A stretch of DNA of 64,000 bases from Halomonas urmiana. GTDB taxonomy: Bacteria; Pseudomonadota; Gammaproteobacteria; Pseudomonadales; Halomonadaceae. The translations under genes were made by a program, and so were the position numbers. The stretch spans positions 57,243 through 121,242 of the forward strand of contig NZ_VBUI01000013.1 of the NCBI RefSeq assembly GCF_005780185.1. Direction: 5' to 3'. Below are positions 20,280-30,985 of the stretch, in pieces; the first letter of the stretch is position 1; every line of letters starts with the position of its first letter. Below the pieces are notes generated by a model, which was not told the origin of the DNA, did not search any database, and saw only the letters and a list, made by a program, of their open reading frames with translations.

Positions 20280-21064
20280 TGGGCGACGCGGCGTCGGGCG
20301 GCCTGACCTTCGCCTCCCTGGGCAGCGGCAGCAAGGGCAACGCCACCCTGGTCAGCGACGGCGAGACGCACCTGCTGGTCGATTGCGGCTTCGGCCTGAA
20401 GGAAACCGAGCGCCGCCTGGCCCGGCTGGGGCTGCACCCCCGCCAGCTCGACGCCGTGCTGGTGACCCACGAGCATGGCGATCATATCCGCGGCGTCGGC
20501 CCCCTGGCGCGCCGGCACCGGGTGCCGGTCTACCTGACGCCGGGCACCTGGCTGTCGGGGCGCCTCGGCGAGCTGCCCCATCGCCACTGGATCACCCCCC
20601 AGGCCAGGTTCGCCGTCAAGGGGCTGATGATCGACCCGATCACCGTGCCACACGATGCCCGCGAGCCGGTACAGTTTTGCATCGCCGGCAGCAGTCGTCG
20701 GCTCGGCCTGCTCACCGACCTGGGGCATCCCAGTGCGCATGTGGTCGAGGCCTTCGCCGGCTGTGATGGCCTGGTGCTGGAGTGCAACCACGATCGCCGG
20801 ATGCTCGCCGAGGGGCCCTACCCGGCGAGCCTGAAGCGTCGCGTGGGCGGCGACTGGGGCCACCTGGCCAATGTCCAGGCGGCCTGGCTGCTGCAGCGGC
20901 TGGGGCTCGACCGCCTGCAACGCATCGTCTGCTCGCACCTCTCCGAACACAACAACCGCCCCGAGCTGGCCCTGGAGGCCCTGGTGCCCCTGCTCGACGG
21001 TGACGACTCCCGGCTGAGGATCGCCGCCCAGGACGATGGCCTGGCGTGGCAGACCCTCGGCTGA
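20279..21064 (+). CDS. Metallo-beta-lactamase fold hydrolase (YycJ/WalJ-like)
   Basis: 261 residues. The N-terminal [15 protein letters not shown] and the metal motif THEHGDH place it in the YycJ/WalJ group of MBL hydrolases, with later ligands in LTDLGHPS (D/H) and CSHLSEHN. Substrate is unknown; WalJ-like proteins have been tied to nucleic-acid handling. TGATG overlap with bamC, and purC begins 40 bp on, so dapA-bamC-MBL-purC is probably one transcript. Confidence 0.85.
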   Translation: MGDAASGGLTFASLGSGSKGNATLVSDGETHLLVDCGFGLKETERRLARLGLHPRQLDAVLVTHEHGDHIRGVGPLARRHRVPVYLTPGTWLSGRLGELPHRHWITPQARFAVKGLMIDPITVPHDAREPVQFCIAGSSRRLGLLTDLGHPSAHVVEAFAGCDGLVLECNHDRRMLAEGPYPASLKRRVGGDWGHLANVQAAWLLQRLGLDRLQRIVCSHLSEHNNRPELALEALVPLLDGDDSRLRIAAQDDGLAWQTLG

Positions 21065-21104
21065 CCGACCATCCTTACCCGTATCCTCGCCCCTGGAGGC
21101 TCCC

Positions 21105-21818
21105 ATGGAAAAGCGCCAAGAACTCTTCGCCGGCAAGGCCAAGTCGGTCTATGCCACCGATGACCCGGACCGCCTGATCCTGCACTTCCGCAACGACACC
21201 AGTGCCTTCGACGGCCGTCGCGTGGAGGCGCTCGAGCGCAAGGGTCAGGTCAACAATCGCTTCAACGCCTTCATCATGGGCAAGCTGCAGGAAGCGGGCA
21301 TCCCCACCCACTTCGAGAGCGAGCTCTCCGCTGACGAGTGCGTGGTCAAGAACCTCGAGATGATCCCGGTGGAGTGTGTGGTGCGCAACATCGCCGCCGG
21401 CAGCCTGGTCAAGACCCTCGGCGTCGAGGAGGGGCAGACCCTCACTCCGCCGACCTTCCAGCTGTTCCTCAAGAACGACGAGCTTCACGACCCGATGATC
21501 AACGAGTCGCTGGCCGAGACCTTCGGCTGGGCGACCCCCGAGCAGCTGGCCGAGATGAAGGCGCTGACCTTCCGCGTCAACGAGGTGCTCAAGGCACTGT
21601 TCGCCGATGGCGGCATGCTGCTGGTCGACTACAAGCTCGAGTTCGGGCTCTTCCACGGCAAGATCGTGCTGGGCGACGAGTTCTCCCCGGACGGCTGCCG
21701 CCTGTGGGACGCGGCGACCCGCGAGAAGCTCGACAAGGATCGCTTCCGCCAGGGGCTCGGCAACGTGATCGAGTCCTACGAGGAGGTTGGTCGGCGGATC
21801 GGCATCGACTTCGGCTAA
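21105..21818 (+). CDS. purC: SAICAR synthetase
   Basis: 237 residues, the same length as E. coli PurC, from the ATG at 21105 with TGGAGG 5 bp upstream. It joins CAIR with aspartate in purine synthesis. [35 protein letters not shown] and DYKLEFG are family motifs. Confidence 0.98.
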   Translation: MEKRQELFAGKAKSVYATDDPDRLILHFRNDTSAFDGRRVEALERKGQVNNRFNAFIMGKLQEAGIPTHFESELSADECVVKNLEMIPVECVVRNIAAGSLVKTLGVEEGQTLTPPTFQLFLKNDELHDPMINESLAETFGWATPEQLAEMKALTFRVNEVLKALFADGGMLLVDYKLEFGLFHGKIVLGDEFSPDGCRLWDAATREKLDKDRFRQGLGNVIESYEEVGRRIGIDFG

Positions 21819-21846
21819 GTCCGGCCGCTGTAACGAAGCGCATCAT

Positions 21847-21874
21847 GACGAAGGGCCCTCCCGGGGCCTTCGTC
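21847..21874. terminator. Terminator between purC and trmO
   Basis: GACGAAGG...CCTTCGTC stem of 12 bp with one mismatch and a short loop, in the 67-bp convergent gap. Confidence 0.65.
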
Positions 21875-21885
21875 GTTGGCGGGCC

Positions 21886-22614
21886 TCAGGCCGCCACGAT
21901 CTCGACGACCTCCAGGCGCGTCCCGCCCGTGGCGTCGGGATGCGCCTGGAAGCGTACGTCCACGTCGCGCAGGCGCACCCCGTAAACACGCTCCTCGACG
22001 TCCCGACGATAGGCCGGACGTGGATCCTGGGCGAGCACCTGGCGAATCAGTGCGCGCAGACTGACGCCGTCCTCGCGGCGCTCGAGCACCGCCTCGGCCG
22101 CCGGGGAGAGACTGACTGGCAGGGTCGGCGGCGCCTCGGGGGCGAAGCCGGCGCGCGCCTCGGGGCGTGACTCCGCCCAGGGCAGATAGGGCTTGAGGTC
22201 GAGCACCGGGGTGCCGCTGACCAGGTCGGCGCCGCGCAGGGTCAGACGCACGCCGCGCTTGGTATCGATGTCGACCAGCTCCACCAGCGAGAGCCCCAGG
22301 CGGTTGGGGCGGTGGGTGCTGCGGCTGGCGAAGACCCCTACCTTGGCATTGCCGCCCAGACGCGGCGGGCGCACCAGCGGCGCCCAGCGCTCGGGACTCT
22401 GGTGGAAGACGAAGGTCAGCCAGAGGTGGCTGAAGGCGTCGAGGCCCCTCACCGTCAGCGGATCATCGAAGGGCGGCAGCAGCACCAGGCTCGCCCGGGC
22501 CGCACTCGCCAGCCCCGGCTGGCGCGGAATGCCGAACTTGTCCGGGAAATCGCTCTCGATGAGGCCGACGGGCGTCAGGTCGAAGGCGTCGGGCGGGGCG
22601 GGGCGGTCGGTCAT
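21886..22614 (-). CDS. trmO: tRNA (t6A37) N6-methyltransferase TrmO
   Basis: 242 residues. The SAM-dependent enzyme methylates N6-threonylcarbamoyladenosine at position 37 of ACY-decoding tRNA-Thr. Motifs include DKFGIPRQPGL, GLDAFSHLWLTFVFH and FASRSTHRPNRLGLS, all TsaA/YaeB hallmarks; the C-terminal segment DPRPAYRRD is conserved too. AAGGAT precedes the ATG. Convergent with purC, divergent from the GNAT gene. Confidence 0.95.
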   Translation of the reverse strand: MTDRPAPPDAFDLTPVGLIESDFPDKFGIPRQPGLASAARASLVLLPPFDDPLTVRGLDAFSHLWLTFVFHQSPERWAPLVRPPRLGGNAKVGVFASRSTHRPNRLGLSLVELVDIDTKRGVRLTLRGADLVSGTPVLDLKPYLPWAESRPEARAGFAPEAPPTLPVSLSPAAEAVLERREDGVSLRALIRQVLAQDPRPAYRRDVEERVYGVRLRDVDVRFQAHPDATGGTRLEVVEIVAA

Positions 22615-22707
22615 GGCGGATCCTTGCGCTTTTCCGTCGCGGGGATTGGCCCCGGGGCAGGGCTTGGGTAGTCTGCTGGCCTGATCATCATCGCAGGAAG
22701 CTCACAC

Positions 22708-23268
22708 ATGCGTCATGCCGACCATCCTACCGCCGGCGCCGAGCCACCCGTCGAGGCACGCCCCGGAGCGCGCCGCGGCCCGCGCATCGTCTACCGGGTG
22801 GCTCGCGCCCGCGACGCCGCCGACCAGGCCGAGGTGTTTCATCACGCCGTGATGCAGGGCGCGGCGGGCCACTACACGCTGGCTGAGCGCGAGGCTTGGG
22901 CGATGGCCCTGCCGCGGGATGCCAGTGCCTGGTCGGCGCGCCAGGCGCTCTTCACCACCCTGGTGGCCGACTGCGAGGGGCGCTGCGTGGGGTTCCTCGA
23001 GCTGGACCCGGCCGCGGGGCGGATCGAGACCCTCTATGTCTGGCCGTCGCTGGGGCGGCGCGGCATCGGCTCGACGCTGCTGGTGCATGCCGAGCGGATG
23101 CTGCTGGAGCAGGGGGTAAGCCGCGCCCGGGTCGAGGCCAGCGCCGTGCTGGCGGATGGCCTGGTGCGGCGCGGCTGGAATTGGCTCGGCGACGAATGGG
23201 TCGAGCGTGGCGGCGAGCGGCTCTATCGCCAGCGCCTGGAGAAGCGCCTCGTCGCCGTCGAGACCTGA
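22708..23268 (+). CDS. GNAT-family N-acetyltransferase
   Basis: 186 residues. After a variable, proline/arginine-rich first 25 residues comes a GNAT fold. The acetyl-CoA motif is WPSLGRRGIGSTLLVHAE (about 110-130), with strand IETLYVWP before it. Substrate cannot be told. AGGAAG lies ahead of the ATG; no operon partner (both flanks are opposite-strand genes). Confidence 0.82.
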   Translation: MRHADHPTAGAEPPVEARPGARRGPRIVYRVARARDAADQAEVFHHAVMQGAAGHYTLAEREAWAMALPRDASAWSARQALFTTLVADCEGRCVGFLELDPAAGRIETLYVWPSLGRRGIGSTLLVHAERMLLEQGVSRARVEASAVLADGLVRRGWNWLGDEWVERGGERLYRQRLEKRLVAVET

Positions 23269-23286
23269 GTGGGCTTGTCAGTTGCC

Positions 23287-24138
23287 TTAGTCCGGCTGGT
23301 CGATGAAGCGCATCGACAGGTCGATGGCCTTCAGGTCCTTGGTCAGCGCGCCGCTGGAGATGCAGTTCACCCCGGTCTCGGCGATGGCGCGCAGCGTGGT
23401 CTCGTCGACGTTGCCCGAGGCCTCCAGGGTGGCGCGCGCCGCGTTGCGGGCGACCGCCTTGCGCATGTCGTCGAGGCTAAAGTTGTCGAGCATGATGACA
23501 TCGGCGCCGGCGGCCAGCGCCAGGTCGAGCTCCTCGAAGGTCTCCACCTCCACCTCCACTGGCAGGTCGCGGGCGATGTCGCGGGCCTCCTTCACCGCCG
23601 CCTCGATCCCCCCGCAGGCGGCGATATGGTTCTCCTTGATCAGGAAGGCGTCATAGAGGCCGATGCGATGGTTGTGGCCGCCGCCGCAGGTCACCGCGTA
23701 CTTCTGCGCCAGGCGCAGGCCGGGCAGGGTCTTGCGGGTGTCGAGCAGGCGCACCCCGGTGCCCTCGAGAAGGTCCACATAGTGGCGGGTACGGGTCGCC
23801 GTGGCCGAGAGGGTCTGCAGCAGGTTGAGCGCGGCGCGCTCGCCGGTTAGCAGGCTGCGCGCCGGGCCCTCTAGCTCGAGGAAGGCCTGGCCGGCCGCGA
23901 GGCGGTCGCCGTCGGCGGCTTGCCAGTGCAGGCTGACCCGGGGGTCGAGCCGACGAAAGAGTTCGTCAACCCAGGCCACCCCACAGAGGATCGTCGCCTC
24001 GCGGGTGATCACCCGCGCACGGGCCGTCTGCTTCTCGGGAATCAGCTGGGCGGTGATGTCGCCGGGGCCGACGTCCTCGGCCAGCAGCCGAGCGGCACTG
24101 TCACGGATCTCTTCGGCAATGGCGTCCTGATAATGCAT
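23287..24138 (-). CDS. nadC: Nicotinate-nucleotide pyrophosphorylase (quinolinate PRTase)
   Basis: 283 residues. It converts quinolinate and PRPP to nicotinate mononucleotide, the step after Nad[52 protein letters not shown] and DVIMLDNFS are signature blocks. Divergent from ampD, as in many gammaproteobacteria. Confidence 0.97.
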   Translation of the reverse strand: MHYQDAIAEEIRDSAARLLAEDVGPGDITAQLIPEKQTARARVITREATILCGVAWVDELFRRLDPRVSLHWQAADGDRLAAGQAFLELEGPARSLLTGERAALNLLQTLSATATRTRHYVDLLEGTGVRLLDTRKTLPGLRLAQKYAVTCGGGHNHRIGLYDAFLIKENHIAACGGIEAAVKEARDIARDLPVEVEVETFEELDLALAAGADVIMLDNFSLDDMRKAVARNAARATLEASGNVDETTLRAIAETGVNCISSGALTKDLKAIDLSMRFIDQPD

Positions 24139-24216
24139 GGCGGGTCCATCTCTGTGCGGGGAAGCTTGAGCGGGTCATTATAGGGGAAACCCATGCATCG
24201 ACGTCAGGGAAAAACC

Positions 24217-24780
24217 ATGCGCATCGACGACGGCTGGCTGGTGCCGGCCCGGCGGCTCGCCTCGCCCAACCAGGACGTCCGCCCGACGGGGGAGGTCTCG
24301 CTGCTGGTGCTGCACTCGATCAGCCTGCCGCCGGGGGAGTTCGGCGGCGAGCATATCGAGCGGCTCTTCACCAACCGGCTCGATCCCGCGGCGCACCCCT
24401 TCTTCGCCGCGATCGCCGGCCTGTGCGTCTCGGCCCATCTGCTGATCCGTCGCGACGGGGAGTGCGTGCAGTTCGTGCCCTTCGAGGCCCGCGCCTGGCA
24501 CGCCGGGCGCTCGCGCTGGCAGGACGGTGCCCTCGAGCGGCGGGCGCTGAACGACTTCGCCGTGGGCATCGAGCTGGAGGGGGACGAGGTAACGCCCTAC
24601 ACCGGCGCCCAGTACCGGGCCTTGGCGAGCGCCACCGCGGCGATGCTGGCGCGCTATCCGGCGCTCACGTCGCGTCGCATCACCAGCCACGCCCGGGTAG
24701 CCCCGCTGCGCAAGAGCGACCCCGGTCCCGCCTTCGACTGGGCCTACTTTCGCCAGGAGCTTGGAAAAATACGTACTTAG
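24217..24780 (+). CDS. ampD: 1,6-anhydro-N-acetylmuramyl-L-alanine amidase AmpD
   Basis: 187 residues from the ATG at 24217 with AGGGA 7 bp upstream; an ATG at 24193 lacks a site. This cytoplasmic zinc amidase recycles muropeptides and so limits AmpR-controlled beta-lactamase induction. Zinc ligands are the H of LVLHSISLPPG, the H of TSHARVAP and the D of RKSDPGPAFDW. E. coli AmpD has 183 residues. It complements mltF in this window (producer and recycler of anhydromuropeptides). Confidence 0.95.
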   Translation: MRIDDGWLVPARRLASPNQDVRPTGEVSLLVLHSISLPPGEFGGEHIERLFTNRLDPAAHPFFAAIAGLCVSAHLLIRRDGECVQFVPFEARAWHAGRSRWQDGALERRALNDFAVGIELEGDEVTPYTGAQYRALASATAAMLARYPALTSRRITSHARVAPLRKSDPGPAFDWAYFRQELGKIRT

Positions 24781-25120
24781 GCACCAAGCTCGACGTGCCG
24801 GCTCCGCGGCTCCGGCGTCGGATGAGCCGCACGGGGTAGTTCTCCTACAGCGGCTCGAATCCGGCCGGTTTTGGCGGGTAAATACCCCCTTACCCTCCTA
24901 CGCTGCGGTGCAATATGGGTATTTGAAAAACATTTCCACTCTATCTTGAATTGGCAGGGACCAGCGTTTACGGTATCTTCGCGCTAACAGCGGGGCACCC
25001 TGTGCATTGTCTTGTAAAACAACTACAGGCATGACGCGTTGGGGCGCTAACCCCGATCATGAGTGCCATTTCGCCCCTCTGCGGGGCTGTAGTTCCCCAC
25101 CGTCATTCGGAGAGACGTCT
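24781..25120. other. 340-bp gap ahead of aceE
   Basis: Holds the aceE promoter (24951-24979) and a leader of about 135 nt with two small hairpins (GGGG..CCCC near 25040-25054 and GCCCC..GGGGC at 25073-25087). An AT-rich stretch near 24880-24950 stands out. No convincing small gene is seen. Confidence 0.6.
24951..24979 (+). promoter_or_regulatory. Sigma-70 promoter of aceEF
   Basis: TTGGCA, 17-bp spacer, TATCTT; predicted start near 24986, leaving a leader of about 135 nt before the aceE ATG. Confidence 0.7.
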
Positions 25121-27793
25121 ATGAGTCTGGAATCAAGAGAAGATCTCGATCCGGTCGAAACCACGGAATGGTTGGATTCCCTGGAATCGGTCCTGGATCG
25201 CGAGGGCGAGGATCGTGCCCGGTACCTGATGACTCGCCTGGCCGACCGGGTGCGGCGTGATGGCATGCAGGTGCCCTTCTCGGTGACGACCCCGCATCGC
25301 AACACCATTCCGGTGCACCGCGAGGCGCCGATGCCGGGCGACCTGTTCATGGAGCGTCGCATCCGCTCGCTGATCCGCTACAATGCCATCGCCCAGGTGA
25401 TTCGCAACAACCGCGCCAACCCGGGCCTGGGCGGGCACATCGCCAGCTTCATGTCGGCGGCGACCCTCTATGACGTGGGCTTCAACCACTTCTTTCGCGC
25501 GCCGAACGGCGACTTCGAGGGCGACCTGGTCTACATCCAGGGTCACGTGGCGCCGGGCGTCTATGCTCGCGCCTACCTCGAGGGCCGCCTCACCGAAGAC
25601 CAGATGGACAAGTATCGCCAGGAAGTGGACGGTGACGGTCTCTCGTCCTACCCGCACCCCTGGCTGATGCCGGACTTCTGGCAGTTCCCCACGGTGTCCA
25701 TGGGCCTCGGCCCCATCCAGGCCATTTACCAGGCCCACGTGATGAAGTACCTGGATTCGCGTGAACTCAAGAACATGCACGATCGCAAGATCTGGTGCTT
25801 CATGGGCGACGGTGAGTGCGACGAGCCGGAGTCCCTCGGTGCCATCCACCTGGCGAGCCGCGAGAAGCTCGACAACCTGATCTTCGTCATCAACTGCAAC
25901 CTGCAGCGCCTCGACGGCCCGGTCCGCGGCAACTCGCGGATCATGGACGAGCTCGAGGGCGTCTTCCGCGGCGCCGGCTGGAACGTGCAGAAGGTCGTCT
26001 GGGGCCGCCTGTGGGATCCGCTCTTCGAGAAGGACACCAAGGGCATCCTGCAAAAGCGCATGGATGAGGCGGTCGACGGCGACTACCAGAACTACAAGGC
26101 CAACGGCGGCGCCTACACCAAGGAGCACTTCTTCGGGAAGTACCCGGAGACCGCCGAGATGGTCAAGGGCATGTCCGACGAGGACATCTGGAAGCTCAAC
26201 CGTGGCGGCCACGACCCGTTCAAGGTCTACGCGGCGTACCACGAGGCGACCCAGAACGCCAACGGCCGTCCCACCGTGATCCTGGCGCACACCGTCAAGG
26301 GCTACGGCATGGGTGGCGGCGACGGCGAGGCCGCCAACGAGGCGCACCAAGTCAAGACCATGGAGTACGAGGCGCTCAAGACGTTCCGTGACCGCTTCGG
26401 CATTCCGCTCACCGACGAGCAGCTCAAGGAGGTGCCGTACTACAAGCCCGAGGACGACTCCCCGGAGCTGAAGTACATGCACCTGCAGCGTGAGCGCCTG
26501 GGTGGCTACCTGCCGAGCCGTCGCAACGACTTCGAGTCGCTGCCGATCCCGGCGCTGGAGGACAAGACCTTCGCCTCCCAGACGGGCGGCTCCAAGGGTC
26601 GCGAGGTCTCCACCACCATGGCCTTCGTGCGCATCCTCAACGGCCTGGTCAAGGACAAGAAGATCGGCGAGCGCGTGGTGCCGATCATCCCCGACGAGGC
26701 GCGCACCTTCGGCATGGAGGGCATGTTCCGCCAGCTCGGCATCTATACCTCGGAAGGGCAGAAGTACGAGCCGGTGGACAAGGGCCAGATCATGTTCTAC
26801 CGCGAGGATCAGAAGGGTCAGATCCTCGAGGAGGGCATCACCGAGGCCGGCGCCATGTCGGCGTGGATCGCCGCCGCGACCTCCTACTCGAACAATGCCA
26901 CGACGCTGCTGCCGTTCTACGTCTACTACTCGATGTTCGGCTTCCAGCGCATCGGCGACCTGGCCTGGGCCGCCGGCGACATGCAAGCCCGCGGCTTCCT
27001 GGTCGGCGGCACCGCCGGTCGCACTACCCTCAACGGCGAGGGGCTGCAGCACCAGGACGGCCACAGCCACCTGCAGGCGTCGATGATCCCGAACTGTCGC
27101 AGCTACGATCCGACCTATGCCCATGAGGTGGCGGTGATCGTTCAGGACGGCCTGAAGCGCATGTTCACCGACAAGGAGAACTGCTTCTACTACCTGACGG
27201 TGATGAACGAGAACTACGAGCAGCCGGCGCTGGAGGACGTGCCCGCCGCCGATATCATCAAGGGCATGTACCTGCTGCGCGAGACAAAGGGCAAGAAGGG
27301 CCGCGTGCAGCTGATGGGCTGTGGCACCATCCTGCGTGAGGTCGAGGCGGCCGCCGAGATGCTCGCCGAGGAGTGGGGCGTGGGCGCCGACATCTGGAGC
27401 GTCACCAGCTTCAACGAGCTGCGTCGCGAGGCCCTGGAGATCGACCGTCAGGCCTTCATCAATCCCGAGGCCGAGGCGGGCAAGCCCCACGTCACCGCCT
27501 GCCTGGAGGGGCGTGAGGGTCCGGCTATCGTCTCCACCGACTACATGAAGCTGTTCGCCGACCAGGTCCGTGCCTGGGTGCCGACCGACTACCATGTACT
27601 CGGGACCGACGGTTACGGCCGCTCCGACACCCGCGAGAAGCTGCGTCACTTCTTCGAGGTCGATCGTCGTTTCGTCACCGTGGCCGCGCTCAAGGCGCTG
27701 GCCGACCGCGGCGAGCTGGATCGCAAGGTCGTCGGCGAGGCGCTCAAGAAGTACGGCATCGATCCGGCCAAGCCCAACCCGCTTGCGGTGTGA
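25121..27793 (+). CDS. aceE: Pyruvate dehydrogenase E1 component (homodimeric)
   Basis: 890 residues (E. coli 887) from the ATG at 25121 with GGAGAGA upstream. It decarboxylates pyruvate on thiamine diphosphate and acetylates E2 lipoyl groups. N-terminal E2-binding segment, the ThDP motif GDGECDEPES...NCNLQRLDGPVRGN, and the long conserved EEGITEAGAMSAWIAAATSY and HQDGHSHLQAS blocks are all present. aceF begins 75 bp downstream; no E3 (lpd) gene is here. Confidence 0.98.
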   Translation: MSLESREDLDPVETTEWLDSLESVLDREGEDRARYLMTRLADRVRRDGMQVPFSVTTPHRNTIPVHREAPMPGDLFMERRIRSLIRYNAIAQVIRNNRANPGLGGHIASFMSAATLYDVGFNHFFRAPNGDFEGDLVYIQGHVAPGVYARAYLEGRLTEDQMDKYRQEVDGDGLSSYPHPWLMPDFWQFPTVSMGLGPIQAIYQAHVMKYLDSRELKNMHDRKIWCFMGDGECDEPESLGAIHLASREKLDNLIFVINCNLQRLDGPVRGNSRIMDELEGVFRGAGWNVQKVVWGRLWDPLFEKDTKGILQKRMDEAVDGDYQNYKANGGAYTKEHFFGKYPETAEMVKGMSDEDIWKLNRGGHDPFKVYAAYHEATQNANGRPTVILAHTVKGYGMGGGDGEAANEAHQVKTMEYEALKTFRDRFGIPLTDEQLKEVPYYKPEDDSPELKYMHLQRERLGGYLPSRRNDFESLPIPALEDKTFASQTGGSKGREVSTTMAFVRILNGLVKDKKIGERVVPIIPDEARTFGMEGMFRQLGIYTSEGQKYEPVDKGQIMFYREDQKGQILEEGITEAGAMSAWIAAATSYSNNATTLLPFYVYYSMFGFQRIGDLAWAAGDMQARGFLVGGTAGRTTLNGEGLQHQDGHSHLQASMIPNCRSYDPTYAHEVAVIVQDGLKRMFTDKENCFYYLTVMNENYEQPALEDVPAADIIKGMYLLRETKGKKGRVQLMGCGTILREVEAAAEMLAEEWGVGADIWSVTSFNELRREALEIDRQAFINPEAEAGKPHVTACLEGREGPAIVSTDYMKLFADQVRAWVPTDYHVLGTDGYGRSDTREKLRHFFEVDRRFVTVAALKALADRGELDRKVVGEALKKYGIDPAKPNPLAV

Positions 27794-27868
27794 GGCGTCG
27801 CCCGAGCGATTCGGTGGCATGGCGGGCCCGCGGGCCCGCCCCCGTCAAGAGTTTGAAGGAGCGCGACC

Positions 27869-29917
27869 TTGAGTAGCGAAATCATCAAAGTTCCGGACAT
27901 CGGTGGCGATACCGATGTTGAGATCATCGAGATCGCGGTGGCCGAGGGCGACGTCATCGCCCCCGAGGACACCCTGATCACGCTGGAGTCCGACAAGGCC
28001 AGCATGGACGTGCCGGCGCCCAAGGGCGGCAAGGTGCTGAAGGTCCTGGTCAAGGAGGGCGATACCGTCTCCGAGGGCGACGACATCGTCGAGATCGAGG
28101 CCGAGGGTGGCGGCGACGCCGACGCCGGTGGCAAGGAAGAGGCCGAGAAGGCCCCCGAGCCCGAGAAGGCCGCCGAGCCGGAGGCGGCGTCTGCGCCCGC
28201 GCCGGAGAAGCCCGCGGCCAAGAAGAGTGGTGGCGGCAAGCAGACCGTCGAAATCAAGGTGCCCGACCTCGGCGGCTCCGCCGACGTCGAAATCATCGAG
28301 GTGGCGGTGGCCGCGGGCGACCAGGTCGACGCGGAAGACACCCTGATCACCCTAGAGTCCGACAAGGCCTCCATGGATGTGCCGAGCCCCCAGGCCGGCA
28401 AGATCGTCAGCCTGACCGTCAAGGAGGGCGATACCGTCTCCGAGGGTGATGTCATCGGCACCATGGAAGTCGAGGACGCGAGTACCGGCGAGGGCGGCGG
28501 TGACGCCGAGCCCGCCGAGTCGGCGCCCGCGCCGGCCGAGAGCGCCCCGCCGGCCGAGGCCCCGGCCGAGGACGAGAGTGCCGGCGGCGGCGAGCCGGAG
28601 CGCAAGGAAGTCCGCGTACCGGACCTCTCCGGCTCCGCCGACGTGCCGATCATCGAGATCGCCGCCAGCGCCGGCGACGAGGTCGACGAGGAGGACCCGC
28701 TGATCACCCTGGAGTCCGACAAGGCCTCCATGGACGTGCCCAGCCCCTACAAGGGCAAGCTCCTCGAGCTGACCGTCAAGGAGGGCGATACCGTCTCCGA
28801 GGGTGACCTGATCGGCTATATCGAGGTGGCCGGCACTCCGGTGGCCGGCAGCAAGCCCGCCGCCAAGCCGGCGGCGAAGGCGCCCGAGAAGAAGCCGCAG
28901 CAGAAGGCCGAGGCGCCGGCCGCGAAGGCCTCCGGGACTCCCGCCGGCTCGCCGAGCCCCGAGGCGCAGATGGCCGCCCACAAGCCGCGCGACGGCAAGT
29001 TGGTGCACGCCGGTCCGGCGGTGCGCATGCTGGCCCGCGAGCTGGGCGTCGACCTGGGGCTGGTCAAGCCCAGCGGCCCCAAGGAGCGCGTGCTCAAGGA
29101 GGATGTCCACGCCTACGTCAAGCAGGTCATGGACGGCAAGGCGAAGACCCCCGCCGCGGCGGCACCGGCCGCCGCCGGCAGCGGCATTCCGCCGATTCCG
29201 GACCAGGACTTCAGCCAGTTCGGCGAGGTGGAAGAGAAGCCGATGGGTCGCCTGATGAAGATGGGCGCTACCAACCTGCATCGCAGCTGGGTCAACCTAC
29301 CCCACGTCACGCAGTTCGACGAGGCGGACATCAGCGAGCTGGAGGCCTTCCGCAAGTCGATGAAGGCCGAGGCCGAGGCGCAGGGCGCTAAGCTCACGCC
29401 GCTGCCCTTCTTGATCAAGGCCTGTGCCTTCGCGCTGAAGAAGTATCCGCAGTTCAACGTCAGCCTGAAGAGCGACGGCGAGACGATCGTGCACAAGAAG
29501 TATGTGCACATCGGCATTGCCGTGGACACCCCGGACGGCCTGATGGTGCCGGTGATCCGCAACGCCGACCAGAAATCGCTGATCGAGCTGGCCAAGGAGT
29601 CGGTGGAGCTGGCCGGCAAGGCGCAGTCGAAGAAGCTCAAGCGCGACGAGATGACCGGCGGCTGCTTCACCATCTCGAGCCTGGGCTCCATCGGCGGCAC
29701 CGCCTTCACGCCGATCGTCAACGCCCCGGAGGTCGCCATCCTCGGCATCTCCAAGGCGCAGATGAAACCGGTGTGGGACGGCGTGGCCTTCCAGCCGAAG
29801 CTGATGATGCCGCTGTGCCTCTCCTACGATCACCGGGCGGTCAACGGCGCCGATGCCGCGCGCTTCACCGCCTTCCTGGGTCAGGTGCTCACGGACATCC
29901 GCCGCCTGCTGCTGTAA
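27869..29917 (+). CDS. aceF: Pyruvate dehydrogenase E2 (dihydrolipoyl acetyltransferase), three lipoyl domains
   Basis: 682 residues starting at a TTG with AAGGAG 7 bp ahead. Three lipoyl domains carry ESDKASMD with lipoylated lysines at K43, K166 and K285, separated by Ala/Pro/Glu-rich swinging linkers. A peripheral-subunit-binding domain follows (about 380-415, AVRMLARELGVDL) and then the catalytic domain (about 450-682), ending in DHRAVNGADAARF with H655; Asn659 stands where many E2s have Asp. A 29-bp stretch is identical in all three lipoyl domains. Transcribed with aceE. Confidence 0.97.
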   Translation: MSSEIIKVPDIGGDTDVEIIEIAVAEGDVIAPEDTLITLESDKASMDVPAPKGGKVLKVLVKEGDTVSEGDDIVEIEAEGGGDADAGGKEEAEKAPEPEKAAEPEAASAPAPEKPAAKKSGGGKQTVEIKVPDLGGSADVEIIEVAVAAGDQVDAEDTLITLESDKASMDVPSPQAGKIVSLTVKEGDTVSEGDVIGTMEVEDASTGEGGGDAEPAESAPAPAESAPPAEAPAEDESAGGGEPERKEVRVPDLSGSADVPIIEIAASAGDEVDEEDPLITLESDKASMDVPSPYKGKLLELTVKEGDTVSEGDLIGYIEVAGTPVAGSKPAAKPAAKAPEKKPQQKAEAPAAKASGTPAGSPSPEAQMAAHKPRDGKLVHAGPAVRMLARELGVDLGLVKPSGPKERVLKEDVHAYVKQVMDGKAKTPAAAAPAAAGSGIPPIPDQDFSQFGEVEEKPMGRLMKMGATNLHRSWVNLPHVTQFDEADISELEAFRKSMKAEAEAQGAKLTPLPFLIKACAFALKKYPQFNVSLKSDGETIVHKKYVHIGIAVDTPDGLMVPVIRNADQKSLIELAKESVELAGKAQSKKLKRDEMTGGCFTISSLGSIGGTAFTPIVNAPEVAILGISKAQMKPVWDGVAFQPKLMMPLCLSYDHRAVNGADAARFTAFLGQVLTDIRRLLL

Positions 29918-29939
29918 GGCGCGCGTCGTCCGCTTGGGT

Positions 29940-29965
29940 CGACCCGAGCACTCGACCCGAGCACT
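29940..29965 (+). repeat. 13-bp tandem duplication after aceF
   Basis: CGACCCGAGCACT occurs twice head to tail, 22 bp after the aceF stop and just before the terminator. Confidence 0.8.
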
Positions 29966-29974
29966 CGCCCCACG

Positions 29975-29998
29975 CAACGGCGCCGCAAGGCGCCGTTG
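29975..29998 (+). terminator. aceEF terminator
   Basis: CAACGGCGCC, loop GCAA, GGCGCCGTTG, followed by TCGTTT. Confidence 0.75.
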
Positions 29999-30101
29999 TC
30001 GTTTGCGGGACTCTCCTCAATCAGGGCTTGGCTCAAGCGGGGCAGACCAAAGTGCAACTTGGCCGCAGGGGGTTGATGCCGCACTCTTTTTTCCTCTTTA
30101 G

Positions 30102-30863
<762 letters not shown>

Positions 30864-30901
30864 GCTTCGCGCGATGCCTCCCCCCGTGCATCGCACGTCG
30901 C

Positions 30902-30928
30902 CGAAGGCCCGCCATGCGCGGGCCTTCG
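30902..30928 (+). terminator. adk terminator
   Basis: CGAAGGCCCGC, loop CATGC, GCGGGCCTTCG, then TCGTTG; 39 bp after the adk stop. Confidence 0.75.
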
Positions 30929-30985
30929 TCGTTGGCGGCGGCGGGCGTATAATGCTGCGACATTTTCCGCCGTGACCTCTTGCCC

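Noticed and set aside
25133..27820. 895-codon open frame antisense to aceE
   Set aside because: Same shadow effect; no motif, and aceE covers it fully.
29870..29917. Asn in DHRAVNG as loss of E2 activity
   Set aside because: Asn at this place occurs in other functional pyruvate dehydrogenase E2 proteins, so it is not evidence of inactivation.
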